Assembly: GCA_023417775.1 (NCBI GenBank)
Contig: JAEZEJ010000116.1
Location: 1 to 45,850, forward strand
From: Actinomycetes bacterium
GTDB taxonomy: Bacteria; Actinomycetota; Actinomycetes; Propionibacteriales; Nocardioidaceae
Reading direction: 5' to 3'
Length of the DNA: 45,850 nt
Part shown: piece by piece, positions 31,098 through 39,603 of the stretch
Layout: every line of letters begins with the position of its first letter
How positions within the stretch are numbered: position 1 is the stretch's first letter
Translations under genes and position numbers: made by a program
The notes under the pieces: model-generated
Seen by the model: the letters and a program-made list of their open reading frames with translations, nothing else
What the model was told of the DNA's origin: nothing
The model's database searches: none

Positions 31098-32144
31098 ACG
31101 TGGTTCGCGGTGGGGCTGACCTTCGTGCTGCTCGCCCTCAACTCGCTCTTCGTGGCCTCGGAGTTCGCCCTCATCTCCGCCCGCCGCACCCAGCTGGAGC
31201 CCCTGGCCCAGGCCGGCAAGCGCTCGGCGCGGCTGGCGCTGAAGGCCATGGAGAATGTCACGCTCGCGATGGCCGCCGCGCAGCTGGGCATCACCATGTG
31301 CTCGCTGGGCCTCGGCGCGATCAGCGAGCCGGCGATCGCCCACCTCCTCGAGCCCGCCTTCGAGCTGGCGGACGTGCCTTCGGCTCTCGTGCACCCGATC
31401 TCCTTCGCGATCGCGCTCACCCTCGTGGTCTTCCTGCACGTGGTCTACGGCGAGATGGTGCCCAAGAACCTCGCGCTCGCCGCCCCCGACCGGGCCTCGC
31501 TCGTGCTCGGTCCGTTCATGCTCGGGATCATCGCGCTGCTCAAACCCATCGTCATCGCGCTGAACGCGATCGCCAACGGCGCCGTGCGGATGGTGGGCAT
31601 CGAGCCCAAGGACGAGGTGGCATCGACCTTCACCCACGACGAGGTCGCCGGTCTCGTGGAGGAGTCCCGTCGCGAGGGCCTGCTCGACGAGGACGAGTAC
31701 GGCCTCGTCACCGGGGCGCTCGACTTCCACGATGCGACCGTCGCCCGTGTGCTGATGCCCGCCGACACCCTCGTGACCATCGGTCGCGAGGCGACCCCCG
31801 CCGAGGTCGAGGTGGCCTGCGCCGACACCGGATTCTCGCGCTTCCCCGTCGTCGACGACGAGGGGGAGCTGACCGGCTATCTGCACATCAAGGACGTCCT
31901 GTCGACCGATGATGCCGTCCGCAGCGCCCCGATCGCCGACAAATGGGTGCGCCCGCTCGCGACCGTCGGGTCGACCGTGGGCCTGCTGGACGCCCTGCGG
32001 ACCATGCAGGCCCGCGGCTCGCACATGGCCCGTGTCGCCGACGAGTCGTCCGGGGCGGTTCAGGGCGTGGTCATGCTCGAGGACGTCCTCGAGGAGCTCG
32101 TCGGCGAGATCCGCGATGCCGAGCGCCAGGAGAACCGCGCATGA
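31092..32144 (+). CDS. CNNM/CorC-type hemolysin family protein 2
   Basis: A 350-residue paralogue of the preceding gene, from ATG 31092; upstream in-frame starts would read through the palindromic insertion. DUF21 domain: FVLLALNSLFVASEFALISA, AAAQLGITMCSLGLGAISEP, and VVYGEMVPKNLALAAPDRAS. The CBS pair covers about 215-335 (RVLMPADTLVTIGREATPAE and VQGVVMLEDVLEELVGEIRD). The C-terminal CorC domain of protein 1 is missing, so the two are a long and short form that probably assemble together. It overlaps the GNAT start by ATGA. Confidence 0.92.
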   Translation: MSTWFAVGLTFVLLALNSLFVASEFALISARRTQLEPLAQAGKRSARLALKAMENVTLAMAAAQLGITMCSLGLGAISEPAIAHLLEPAFELADVPSALVHPISFAIALTLVVFLHVVYGEMVPKNLALAAPDRASLVLGPFMLGIIALLKPIVIALNAIANGAVRMVGIEPKDEVASTFTHDEVAGLVEESRREGLLDEDEYGLVTGALDFHDATVARVLMPADTLVTIGREATPAEVEVACADTGFSRFPVVDDEGELTGYLHIKDVLSTDDAVRSAPIADKWVRPLATVGSTVGLLDALRTMQARGSHMARVADESSGAVQGVVMLEDVLEELVGEIRDAERQENRA

Positions 32145-32623
32145 GCGATCACCGCGTCATCGGCCTCGCCACCGTCCGGGATGCCGAGGTCGCCGCCCGG
32201 ATGCAGGTCGACTTCGCGGTCGAGTTCGAGACGCCCACGCCGACCTATGAGCAGCTGCTTCCCCGTTTCCGTCGTCTGCTCGCCCATCCCTCGGCCTTCG
32301 TCCTGCTGGCCGGCCCGCCCCGCGAGCCCGCCGGCTATGCCGTGGTGACCCTGCGGCCGACCGTCTACTGCGATGGTCCGCTCGCGGTGCTCGACGAGCT
32401 CTACGTCGTGCCGCCGCTGCGAGGCGGCGGCATCGGCACCCTCCTGCTGCAGCGCGCGGTCGACGAGGTGGTCGCCCGGGGCGGCGGGGAGATGCACATC
32501 AATGTCGACGAGATCGATGTCGATGCCCGGCGCTTCTACGAACGTCACGGCTTCGTCAACATCGAGCCCGGGACCGACTACCGGATGCTGTGCTACCTGC
32601 GCGAGCTCGACGATCGCCCCTGA
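32141..32623 (+). CDS. GNAT-family N-acetyltransferase
   Basis: A 160-residue protein starting at ATG 32141 inside the CNNM stop. YAVVTLRPTVYCDGPLAVLD and ELYVVPPLRGGGIGTLLLQR give strands 4-5 and the acetyl-CoA pyrophosphate loop (RGGGIG, the RxxGxG/A motif). NVDEIDVDARRFYERHGF is the C-terminal GNAT signature. The acceptor is unknown. It ends the CNNM operon, followed by a strong hairpin. Confidence 0.9.
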   Translation: MSDHRVIGLATVRDAEVAARMQVDFAVEFETPTPTYEQLLPRFRRLLAHPSAFVLLAGPPREPAGYAVVTLRPTVYCDGPLAVLDELYVVPPLRGGGIGTLLLQRAVDEVVARGGGEMHINVDEIDVDARRFYERHGFVNIEPGTDYRMLCYLRELDDRP

Positions 32624-32628
32624 CAGAC

Positions 32629-32667
32629 GAGAACCCGACCCGAAGGGAGTGATCGGGTCGGGCTCTC
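32629..32667 (+). terminator. Rho-independent-like terminator after the CNNM-GNAT operon
   Basis: A 15-bp stem pairs GAGAACCCGACCCGA (32629-32643) with TCGGGTCGGGCTCTC (32653-32667), with one G-U pair and a 9-nt loop. It begins 6 bp after the GNAT stop. It has no T-run. Confidence 0.82.
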
Positions 32668-32771
32668 TCACGCCGCGCGGGCGCGGGGTCCGGCCGGGAG
32701 GGAGGGAAATCGGTGCCGTACCCACCGTGCCCAACGAGACCTCCGCGGCGAGGTTACGGCGACTCCATCGT

Positions 32772-32777
32772 TAGAAT
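32772..32777 (+). promoter_or_regulatory. -10 element of guaA
   Basis: TAGAAT lies 6 nt before the guaA GTG at 32784. This spacing fits a leaderless transcript. No clear -35 hexamer was seen. Confidence 0.55.
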
Positions 32778-32783
32778 CGAGGG

Positions 32784-34349
32784 GTGACCCCAGACCATGA
32801 TCTCGTCCTCGTCGTCGACTTCGGCGCTCAGTACGCCCAGCTGATCGCCCGCCGGGTCCGCGAGGCCAAGGTGTACTCCGAGATCGTCCCGCACACCATG
32901 CCGGCCGAGCAGATGCTCGCCAAGGAGCCGAAGGCGATCATCCTGTCCGGCGGCCCCTCATCGGTGTACGAGACCGGTGCCCCCGTCCTGGATCCGGGCG
33001 TCGTTGAGTCCGGCGTGCCGGTCTTCGGCATCTGCTACGGCTTCATGGCGATGGCGCAGGCACTCGGCGGCGAGGTCGCCAAGACCGGACAGCGCGAGTA
33101 CGGGCGCACGAAGGTGTCGGTGCTGGAGCCGGGCACGCTGCTGTCGGGCCTGCCCGATCGGCTGGTCTCCTGGATGTCGCACGGTGACGAGGTGATCGGC
33201 GCCCCCGAGGGCTTTACCGTCAACGCGCGGTCCCCCCGTGCCACCGTCGCCGCCTTCGAGGACACCGATCGCCGGCTCGCCGGCGTGCAGTGGCACCCGG
33301 AGGTGCTGCACTCCGAGCACGGGCAGCAGATCATGGAGCGTTTCCTGGTCGACATCGCCGGCTGCCGGCAGACCTGGACGAGCGTCAACATCGTCGACGA
33401 GCAGGTCGAGCGCATCCGCGAGGAGGTCGGCGACTCCCGCGTCATCTGCGCGCTGTCCGGCGGTGTCGACTCGGCGGTCGCCGGTGCCCTGGTCCAACGC
33501 GCGATCGGCGATCAGCTCACCTGCGTCTTCGTCGACCACGGGCTGCTGCGCGAGGGCGAGGCCGAGCAGGTCGAGCAGGACTTCGTCGCCTCCACCGGCG
33601 TGAAGCTCAAGGTGGTCGACGCGGTCGACCGCTTCCTCGGGCACCTCGACGGCGTCTCGGACCCCGAGGAGAAGCGCAAGATCATCGGCCGGGAGTTCAT
33701 CCGGGTCTTCGAGCAGGCCGAGCGCGAGGTCGTCGAGGCGGCCCCCGAGGGCCAGCCGGTGCGGTTCCTCGTCCAGGGCACGCTGTACCCCGACGTGGTC
33801 GAGTCCGGCGGGGGAGAGGGCGCGGCCAATATCAAGAGCCACCACAATGTGGGCGGGCTTCCCGAGGATCTCGAGTTCGGCCTGATCGAGCCGCTGCGCA
33901 CGCTGTTCAAGGACGAGGTCCGCGAGGTCGGCCGCCAGCTCGGACTGCCCGCCGGGATCGTCGAGCGGCACCCGTTCCCCGGCCCCGGCCTCGCCATCCG
34001 CATCGTCGGGGCGGTCGACGCCGATCGGCTGCGGATCCTGCGCAAGGCCGACGCGATCGTCCGCGAGGAGACCACCAAGGCCGGGCTCGATGCCGAGATC
34101 TGGCAGTTCCCGGTCGTGTTGCTGGCCGACGTGCATTCGGTGGGGGTCCAGGGCGATGGCCGCACCTACGGTCATCCGATCGTGCTGCGACCGGTCACCA
34201 GCGAGGACGCGATGACCGCCGACTGGGGACGGCTCCCGTACGACGTCCTGGAGCGGATGTCCACGCGCATCACCAATGAGGTCGACGAGGTCAACCGCGT
34301 CGTGCTGGACGTCACCAGCAAGCCCCCGGGCACCATCGAGTGGGAGTGA
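32784..34349 (+). CDS. guaA: GMP synthase (glutamine-hydrolysing)
   Basis: A 521-residue enzyme starting at GTG 32784. The glutamine amidotransferase domain (about 1-195) holds FGICYGFMAMAQ with nucleophile Cys84 and GVQWHPEVLHSEHG with the His/Glu pair. The ATP pyrophosphatase domain has the P-loop CALSGGVDSAVAGALV, and the C-terminal dimerization domain ends SKPPGTIEWE, the family-typical terminus. It converts XMP to GMP in purine synthesis. It stands as a single gene between two hairpins with a likely leaderless promoter. Confidence 0.97.
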   Translation: MTPDHDLVLVVDFGAQYAQLIARRVREAKVYSEIVPHTMPAEQMLAKEPKAIILSGGPSSVYETGAPVLDPGVVESGVPVFGICYGFMAMAQALGGEVAKTGQREYGRTKVSVLEPGTLLSGLPDRLVSWMSHGDEVIGAPEGFTVNARSPRATVAAFEDTDRRLAGVQWHPEVLHSEHGQQIMERFLVDIAGCRQTWTSVNIVDEQVERIREEVGDSRVICALSGGVDSAVAGALVQRAIGDQLTCVFVDHGLLREGEAEQVEQDFVASTGVKLKVVDAVDRFLGHLDGVSDPEEKRKIIGREFIRVFEQAEREVVEAAPEGQPVRFLVQGTLYPDVVESGGGEGAANIKSHHNVGGLPEDLEFGLIEPLRTLFKDEVREVGRQLGLPAGIVERHPFPGPGLAIRIVGAVDADRLRILRKADAIVREETTKAGLDAEIWQFPVVLLADVHSVGVQGDGRTYGHPIVLRPVTSEDAMTADWGRLPYDVLERMSTRITNEVDEVNRVVLDVTSKPPGTIEWE

Positions 34350-34355
34350 GCGCCT

Positions 34356-34391
34356 GACCGGCGGGTCGCCGGCCGGCCGCGAGGGCCGGTC
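34356..34391 (+). terminator. Candidate guaA terminator
   Basis: GACCGGC (34356-34362) pairs with GCCGGTC (34385-34391), and CCGGCG (34358-34363) alternatively pairs with CGCCGG (34367-34372). The very GC-rich fold starts 6 bp after the guaA stop. Confidence 0.45.
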
Positions 34392-34406
34392 CGTAGCGTG
34401 GGGGCC

Positions 34407-35459
34407 GTGACCGAGCCGATCGTCATCGCGCACCGAGGAGTCCCGGGCTCCCGGCTGGAGCACACCGCCGACTCCTATCTGCTCGCGATCGAGCAGGGGG
34501 CCGACTACATCGAGCCCGATCTCGTGGTGAGCAGGGACGGCGTCCTCGTCGTACGCCACGAGAACGAGCTCTCCGACAGCACCGATGTGGCCGAGCGACC
34601 CGACTTCGCCGATCGCCGGACCACGAAGCGCGTCGACGGAGCATCGATCACCGGCTGGTTCGCCGAGGACTTCACCGTCGCCGAGCTGAAGTCCCTCGGT
34701 CTGCGGGAGCGCTTCCCGGCGCTGCGGGCGCACAATGCGGACTGCGCCGGGGAGATCCTCACCCTCGACGAGGTCATCGCCATCGCGGCCGCCGAGAACA
34801 CCCGGCGGAGCGTGGACGAACCGCGGGTCGGCGTGTACCCCGAGACCAAGCACCCGACGTACTTCGCCGAGCACGGCATCGACATCAACGAGCTGCTGCT
34901 CGGCGTGCTGGACACCTGGGGCCTCAACCGCGAAGAGGCCGACTTCCCGGTCATCCTCCAGTCCATGGAACCGGGCAATCTGTGTCGGCTGCGCCCACGG
35001 ACCCCGCTGCCGCTGATCCAGCTGCTGGAGCATGTGGGCGCGCCGTACGATCTGGTGCGCGCGGACGACCCCCGGGACTATGCCTTCCTCGCCTCCGCCC
35101 CCGGCCTGTCCTTCATCGCCGAGTACGCCGACGGGGTCGGTGCGCACAAGAGCCTGGTGATCGGCCGCGACGAACAGGACCGCCTCACGGGCCCGACCGC
35201 ACTCGTGGAGGATGCCCACGAGCGCGGCCTCGCCGTGCACGTGTGGACCTTGCGCGATGAGAACCGCTTCCTGCCCGCACAGATGAGAATCGGCCAGGAC
35301 GCCGCCGATCATGGCGACGCCCTGGCCGAGTACCTCGCGTTCTACGATGCCGGTGTCGACGGCGTGTTCAGCGACTACACCGCCAGCGCGATCACGGCAC
35401 GGGACCGTTGGGAACGTCCGTCCCCGACTGCCACGGGGCCGGCGGCTCCTGGGGCATGA
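34407..35459 (+). CDS. Glycerophosphodiester phosphodiesterase (GlpQ-like)
   Basis: A 350-residue TIM-barrel protein. GTG 34407 (MTEPIVIAHRGVPG) is chosen because TAGCGT (34394-34399) lies 7 nt upstream, a leaderless arrangement; GTG 34398 is possible. IAHRG near residue 7 is the first catalytic motif (His/Arg), ADYIEPDLVVSRDGVLVVRH holds the Glu-x-Asp metal ligands and second His, and VYPETKHP and VDGVFSDY complete the site. The GlpQ-specific insertion after the second motif is present. It hydrolyses glycerophosphodiesters to glycerol-3-phosphate. There is no signal peptide, so it is probably cytosolic. Its last 68 bp overlap a convergent gene. Confidence 0.91.
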   Translation: MTEPIVIAHRGVPGSRLEHTADSYLLAIEQGADYIEPDLVVSRDGVLVVRHENELSDSTDVAERPDFADRRTTKRVDGASITGWFAEDFTVAELKSLGLRERFPALRAHNADCAGEILTLDEVIAIAAAENTRRSVDEPRVGVYPETKHPTYFAEHGIDINELLLGVLDTWGLNREEADFPVILQSMEPGNLCRLRPRTPLPLIQLLEHVGAPYDLVRADDPRDYAFLASAPGLSFIAEYADGVGAHKSLVIGRDEQDRLTGPTALVEDAHERGLAVHVWTLRDENRFLPAQMRIGQDAADHGDALAEYLAFYDAGVDGVFSDYTASAITARDRWERPSPTATGPAAPGA

Positions 35460-35631
35460 TGACCCAGGCGACGATATAGGCCACCACGCTCACCGGCAGG
35501 GTCACGAGGACCGCGACGAGGGCGATCAGCCGCACGAGCGTCGCATCCCAGCCGAAGTAGGCGGCGATCCCGCCGCACACGCCGCCCAGCCACTTGTCGC
35601 TCGTGGACCGGGTGAGTCTCTTGGTGCTCAT
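35392..35631 (-). CDS. Small PspC-domain protein
   Basis: A 79-residue protein from ATG 35631 with a strong GAGGAG 3 nt upstream. RLTRSTSDKWLGGVCGGIAA, YFGWDATLVRLIALVAVLVT and VVAYIVAWVIMPQEP make up almost the whole PspC domain with one or two membrane helices. Its start overlaps the upstream gene stop by ATGA. Its 3' 68 bp overlap the GDPD gene. PspC proteins sense or transmit envelope stress. Confidence 0.9.
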   Translation of the reverse strand: MSTKRLTRSTSDKWLGGVCGGIAAYFGWDATLVRLIALVAVLVTLPVSVVAYIVAWVIMPQEPPAPWQSGTDVPNGPVP

Positions 35632-35813
35632 GTTCTCCTCCTGAAGGTGAGGGCCACACCGATCAGACCGACCACGATGAGCGCGATCGGACCGGCGAGC
35701 CGCAGTTGAGCGCTGGTCATGACGTCGTACTCCAGTGCTGCCCATCCTGCCGTGACGAGCAAGAACAGCACGCCGAACACGAAGGGGGTCAGACGGAAGG
35801 GGTGGGTGTTCAT
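35628..35813 (-). CDS. Small two-helix membrane protein in PspC operon
   Basis: A 61-residue protein starting at ATG 35813, with ATGA overlaps on both sides. Two membrane segments, FVFGVLFLLVTAGWAALEY and LAGPIALIVVGLIGVALTF, end in a basic FRRRT. It is uncharacterised; the tight coupling suggests it belongs to the PspC membrane complex. Confidence 0.75.
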   Translation of the reverse strand: MNTHPFRLTPFVFGVLFLLVTAGWAALEYDVMTSAQLRLAGPIALIVVGLIGVALTFRRRT

Positions 35814-37087
35814 CGGCGGATCACCTCGATGGCTCCGGTGGAACTGGTGATGGACAGGTCGAAGGCGTCCGCGCCGCGGTCGCCATAGTCGAGGCGGGGG
35901 TTCCAGCCCTCCGAGGTGCGCTCGAAGACCTTCACCTGCCCGGCCCAGCGGATGCTGGCATCGACGTGGACGTCGAGATCGCGGGGCACGATGACCCGCA
36001 CCAGACCGAGGCCGTGATCGATGTCGACGGACTCACCGGCCAGGTCCTCCGGGTCGGGGACCCGGGTCAGGTCGTAGGTCACCTGTCCGGCGCCGGTGTT
36101 GATCGCCCGGGTCGCCTGCTCGACGCTCGACGGTGTGAAGGCGAAGTCTCCGGCGCGGGTATTCGGCAGCGCGGCGCTCGCGGCGAGCACGATGCAGAGG
36201 ACGAGGCCGACCGGGACGAGGAGTCCGGCATTGCCGATCTTGCTGCCCACCAGGAGCCCCAGGGCGGTGATGCCCAGCCCGACGACGGCGTAGATCTCCG
36301 CACCGACATGTGCGACCTGCTCCGACCAGAGCCACAGCCCGCCCCAGCTCAGCAGGATCAGCGAGATCGTGGCGAAGAACAGGGCCGGCGACCAGGGGGT
36401 GCGCGGCGGTCCCGGGGGTGGGACGGGGCCGTGGACCACGGGGGAGACCGGCGGTGCCCCCGCGCCGTCCCCGGGCCCCGGGGTCGCCTCGAAGGTCGTG
36501 GTGACCGAGTGATCCTCGGCGGCGAGCGGATCGGCGGCGGGCGAGGTGCTGCCGAAGGGTGGTGCGCCCGGAGCCGGCGGCCCCTGCGGGGTGCCCGGCG
36601 GCGGACCCGCGACACCCTGGTCGCGACGGCGCCGCGCCACCAGCAGCCAGTAGATGAGGGCCACGGGAGCGGCGATCCAGAACAGCACCCAGAGGGTCAC
36701 CCAGGCCCACCCGCCGAAGCCCCAGGCGCTGTCCCCGAGCACCGCGGCGACGGCGATGGCCCCGGCGATGACCAGGCCGACCATCCGGACCTGCTTCTCG
36801 TTCTCGCCCAGACCGAGCATCTCGCCGAGCACGCTGCGGTCCTTGCCCTCCACCGGCATCAGCAGCCAGCAGGCGCCGTACAGCACCAGACCCGAGAGCC
36901 CGATGAGGGTGAGCACGACGAAGCCGACGCGCACGATCACCGGGTCGATGCCGAGCCAGCGGGCGATACCGGTCGAGACGCCGGCGATCATGCGGTCCGA
37001 GCGAGGCCGGCGGGCGTACTCGAAGTCCTGTAGCCGACGGGGGGCCGACGGGGTCTCCCGCGGCGCCGAGGTGTCCTGATCGTTCAT
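35810..37087 (-). CDS. PspC-domain membrane protein with LiaF-like C-terminus
   Basis: A 425-residue protein from ATG 37087. An N-terminal PspC domain (about 23-80; RSDRMIAGVSTGIARWLGID and VLYGACWLLMPVEG) is followed by two membrane helices, a long Pro/Gly-rich linker (about 165-235), and three to four more helices. The extracytoplasmic end (about 330-425; GLGLVRVIVPRDLDVHVDAS) matches the LiaF/DUF2154-type beta domain. LiaF-like proteins repress cell-envelope two-component systems; the divergent histidine kinase 132 bp away also carries PspC. The role as its negative partner is inference. Confidence 0.86.
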   Translation of the reverse strand: MNDQDTSAPRETPSAPRRLQDFEYARRPRSDRMIAGVSTGIARWLGIDPVIVRVGFVVLTLIGLSGLVLYGACWLLMPVEGKDRSVLGEMLGLGENEKQVRMVGLVIAGAIAVAAVLGDSAWGFGGWAWVTLWVLFWIAAPVALIYWLLVARRRRDQGVAGPPPGTPQGPPAPGAPPFGSTSPAADPLAAEDHSVTTTFEATPGPGDGAGAPPVSPVVHGPVPPPGPPRTPWSPALFFATISLILLSWGGLWLWSEQVAHVGAEIYAVVGLGITALGLLVGSKIGNAGLLVPVGLVLCIVLAASAALPNTRAGDFAFTPSSVEQATRAINTGAGQVTYDLTRVPDPEDLAGESVDIDHGLGLVRVIVPRDLDVHVDASIRWAGQVKVFERTSEGWNPRLDYGDRGADAFDLSITSSTGAIEVIRR

Positions 37088-37219
37088 GCTTCCATCGTGC
37101 TCGCCCGCGTCGCCGCGGACCATCGGGTATCTCCCTGATTCCTCACCCTGAGTCGTCAGGGCCGTGCCGGGGTCGTCCCTGGTGGCGCGCCCGCACGAGA
37201 CCGTGTGAGGCTTGGGACC

Positions 37220-38461
37220 GTGACCTCCTCTGCCGTGTCCCATCGCCGAGCCACCCGGCCCGTGGACCGGCGGATCGTCGGTGGCGTGGCGGCGGGACTC
37301 TCGGATCATCTGGGCGTGCCCGTGCTGTGGATCCGCATCGGCTTCGTCGTCGCCACCTGGTTCAATGCGGCGGGGATCATCGGCTATCTGCTGCTGTGGC
37401 GCTTCCTGCCGCTGTCCTCACCCGATGACGCGCCGGGGATCGCCTCGGCCACTCGCGCCGGCCTACGAGGCTCGGGACGGACCTCCACGCGGGAGATCGC
37501 GCAGACCGCGGCCATCGGCGCGGTCGGGCTCGGGGTCTTCGCACTGATCTCGATCCTGGGCGGCGGAGTGTCCTCGCGGCTGCTCTTCCCGGTGCTCATC
37601 GGTGCCCTCGGGATCGCCCTGATCTGGCGTCAGCTCGATGACGCGACCTGGAGCTCCTGGCTGCGGCAGACCCGGGGCGCGGGCTACTGGGTGCGCATCG
37701 GTGCCGGCCTCGGACTGGTCGGACTGGCGGCCGTCTATGTGATCTCCGAGGGGCGTGGATGGAGTGCGACCCTCGACCTGGTCGCCGCCGTCGTGGTCGC
37801 GGTGCTGGGCATCGGGCTGATCCTCGGGCCCTGGATCGCGAGCCTCTGGCAGGACCTGGAGAGCGAACGCCGCGAGCGGATCCGTTCGCAGGAGCGTGCC
37901 GACATGGCCGCGCATCTGCACGACTCGGTCCTCCAGACGCTCGCGCTGCTGCAGAAGAACGCGGCCGACCCGCGCACGGTCGCCACGCTGGCCCGTCGAC
38001 AGGAACGCGAGCTCCGCAGCTGGCTGTACGGGGACGAGATGCCCGGCGACGGCACGGTCGTCGGGTCGCTGCGGACCGATGCGGCGGATGTCGAGACGAG
38101 CCACCGGGTGGCCGTCGAGCTCGTCGCCGTCGGCGACCACCCGCTGTCTCCCGATGCCGTCGCCCTGGTACGCGCCGCACGCGAGGCGATGGTCAACGCG
38201 GCCAAGCACGCCGGGGTCGAGCGGGTCGACGTCTATGCCGAGCTCGGCGGCGACCGCGGGGAGGTCTTCGTCCGCGATCGCGGGGTCGGCTTCGATCCCG
38301 CGGACGTCGCCGACGACCGGCAGGGCATCCGCGGGTCGATCATGGAACGCCTACGCCGGCACGGGGGCGAGGCGACGATCAAGAGCGCGCCGGGGGAGGG
38401 CACGGAGATCGTCTTGACGATGCCGTGGGACGATCCGGCCGAGGAGGACGAGGATGGATGA
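37220..38461 (+). CDS. PspC-domain sensor histidine kinase
   Basis: A 413-residue kinase from GTG 37220 (GTG 37205 possible); a GAGGCT hexamer 7 nt upstream fits a leaderless start. The N-terminal PspC domain (DRRIVGGVAAGLSDHLGVPV) has one membrane helix, then four further helices to about residue 215. The HisKA_3 box is RADMAAHLHDSVLQTLALLQ with the phospho-acceptor His, and the ATPase domain shows REAMVNAAKHAGVERVDVYA (N box), RDRGVGFDP, and RRHGGEATIKSAPGEGTEI. It phosphorylates the downstream NarL-type regulator (8-bp overlap) and probably senses envelope state. Confidence 0.93.
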   Translation: MTSSAVSHRRATRPVDRRIVGGVAAGLSDHLGVPVLWIRIGFVVATWFNAAGIIGYLLLWRFLPLSSPDDAPGIASATRAGLRGSGRTSTREIAQTAAIGAVGLGVFALISILGGGVSSRLLFPVLIGALGIALIWRQLDDATWSSWLRQTRGAGYWVRIGAGLGLVGLAAVYVISEGRGWSATLDLVAAVVVAVLGIGLILGPWIASLWQDLESERRERIRSQERADMAAHLHDSVLQTLALLQKNAADPRTVATLARRQERELRSWLYGDEMPGDGTVVGSLRTDAADVETSHRVAVELVAVGDHPLSPDAVALVRAAREAMVNAAKHAGVERVDVYAELGGDRGEVFVRDRGVGFDPADVADDRQGIRGSIMERLRRHGGEATIKSAPGEGTEIVLTMPWDDPAEEDEDG

Positions 38462-39095
38462 GCTGCGAGTCGTGGTCGTGGACGATCACGCGATGTTCCG
38501 CTCCGGCGTGCGCGCCGAGCTCGAACGGGTGGGCGCTGGACGTGTCCGGGTGGTCGCCGAGGCCGAGGACGTCGCATCGGCGGTACGCACGATCGCGGAC
38601 CATCGTCCCGATGTCGTGCTCCTCGACGTCCACATGCCCGGAGGGGGAGGTCCTGAGGTGATCGCGCAGGTGCCCTCGGCCACCTACCTGGCGCTGTCGG
38701 TGAGCGATGCGGCCGAGGACGTCATCGGGGTGATCCGGGCGGGAGCTCGGGGCTACGTCACCAAGAACATCGCCGCGGACGAGCTCGTCGACGGTATCGA
38801 GCGGGTCGCGGCCGGGGACGCCGTGTTCTCACCGCGGCTGGCCGGCTTCGTGCTCGACGCCTTCGCCGGCACGATCGCGGTCGCGCACGTCGACGAGGAC
38901 CTGGACCGGCTCACCGAGCGCGAGCGGGAGGTCATGCGACTCATCGCTCGCGGCTATGCCTACAAAGAGGTCGCCAAGGAACTCTTCATCTCGATCAAGA
39001 CCGTCGAGACCCATGTCTCCAATGTGCTGCGCAAGCTCCAGCTCTCCAGCCGCCACGAGCTGACCCGCTGGGCGAGCGACCGCCGCCTCATCTGA
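38454..39095 (+). CDS. NarL/LuxR-family response regulator
   Basis: A 213-residue regulator overlapping the kinase gene by 8 bp. Receiver domain: VVVVDDHAMFRSGVRAELER with the acidic pair, and VVLLDVHMPGGGG with phospho-acceptor Asp58, plus the Lys in YVTKN. The C-terminal LuxR helix-turn-helix is LTEREREVMRLIARGYAYKE and SIKTVETHVSNVLRKLQLSS. Likely targets are the adjacent PspC genes, though no binding site could be picked out. Confidence 0.94.
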   Translation: MDELRVVVVDDHAMFRSGVRAELERVGAGRVRVVAEAEDVASAVRTIADHRPDVVLLDVHMPGGGGPEVIAQVPSATYLALSVSDAAEDVIGVIRAGARGYVTKNIAADELVDGIERVAAGDAVFSPRLAGFVLDAFAGTIAVAHVDEDLDRLTEREREVMRLIARGYAYKEVAKELFISIKTVETHVSNVLRKLQLSSRHELTRWASDRRLI

Positions 39096-39125
39096 GCCGG
39101 ATCTCGACCTCGACGGGCGGGGAGA

Positions 39126-39473
39126 TCACCAGACGCTCTCGAGCAGGGAGATGGCCTCCGCGCGTCCCATGCCGCGGCTCTGAGCCGAGGCGGCGAAGGC
39201 CTTCGCCGCATTGCGGGTCTCGTCGTGCGTGAGGGTGGTGCTGGCGATGAAGGAGCCGCGGCGTCCCTCGGTGCGGATCACGCCCATCGCCTCGAGCTCA
39301 CGATAGGCGCGGGCCACCGTGTTGACCGCGAGCCCGAGCGTCTCCGCCAGAGCCCGGACCGTGGGGAGCCGTTCTCCCTCCGGCAGTTCACCGGAGGCCG
39401 CGGCCTCGGCGATCCGCTGACGCAGCTGCTCGAACGGCGGAGCCGTCGCGTCGGAGTCGATCGTCCATTCCAT
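39126..39473 (-). CDS. GntR-family (YtrA-type) transcriptional regulator
   Basis: A 115-residue protein from ATG 39473. APPFEQLRQRIAEAAASGEL, LPTVRALAETLGLAVNTVAR and YRELEAMGVIRTEGRRGSFI form the GntR winged helix. The short helical tail of about 45 residues (ETRNAAKAFAASAQSRGM) fits the YtrA branch, which lacks a large ligand domain. YtrA regulators usually control ABC transporters, but none adjoins here. It diverges from pcrA across 130 bp and converges on the response regulator. Confidence 0.91.
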   Translation of the reverse strand: MEWTIDSDATAPPFEQLRQRIAEAAASGELPEGERLPTVRALAETLGLAVNTVARAYRELEAMGVIRTEGRRGSFIASTTLTHDETRNAAKAFAASAQSRGMGRAEAISLLESVW

Positions 39474-39603
39474 GATTCCATTGTGCTGCGTCGGTGGTAA
39501 CGATGCCGACCACCTCCCGGAATCATCGGCCTGGTTCCAGTGGGCTAGGCCGGGAGACCGATCGGGCACGGGATCGTCGGCGCGAGCCACTAGTCTGGAG
39601 GCG

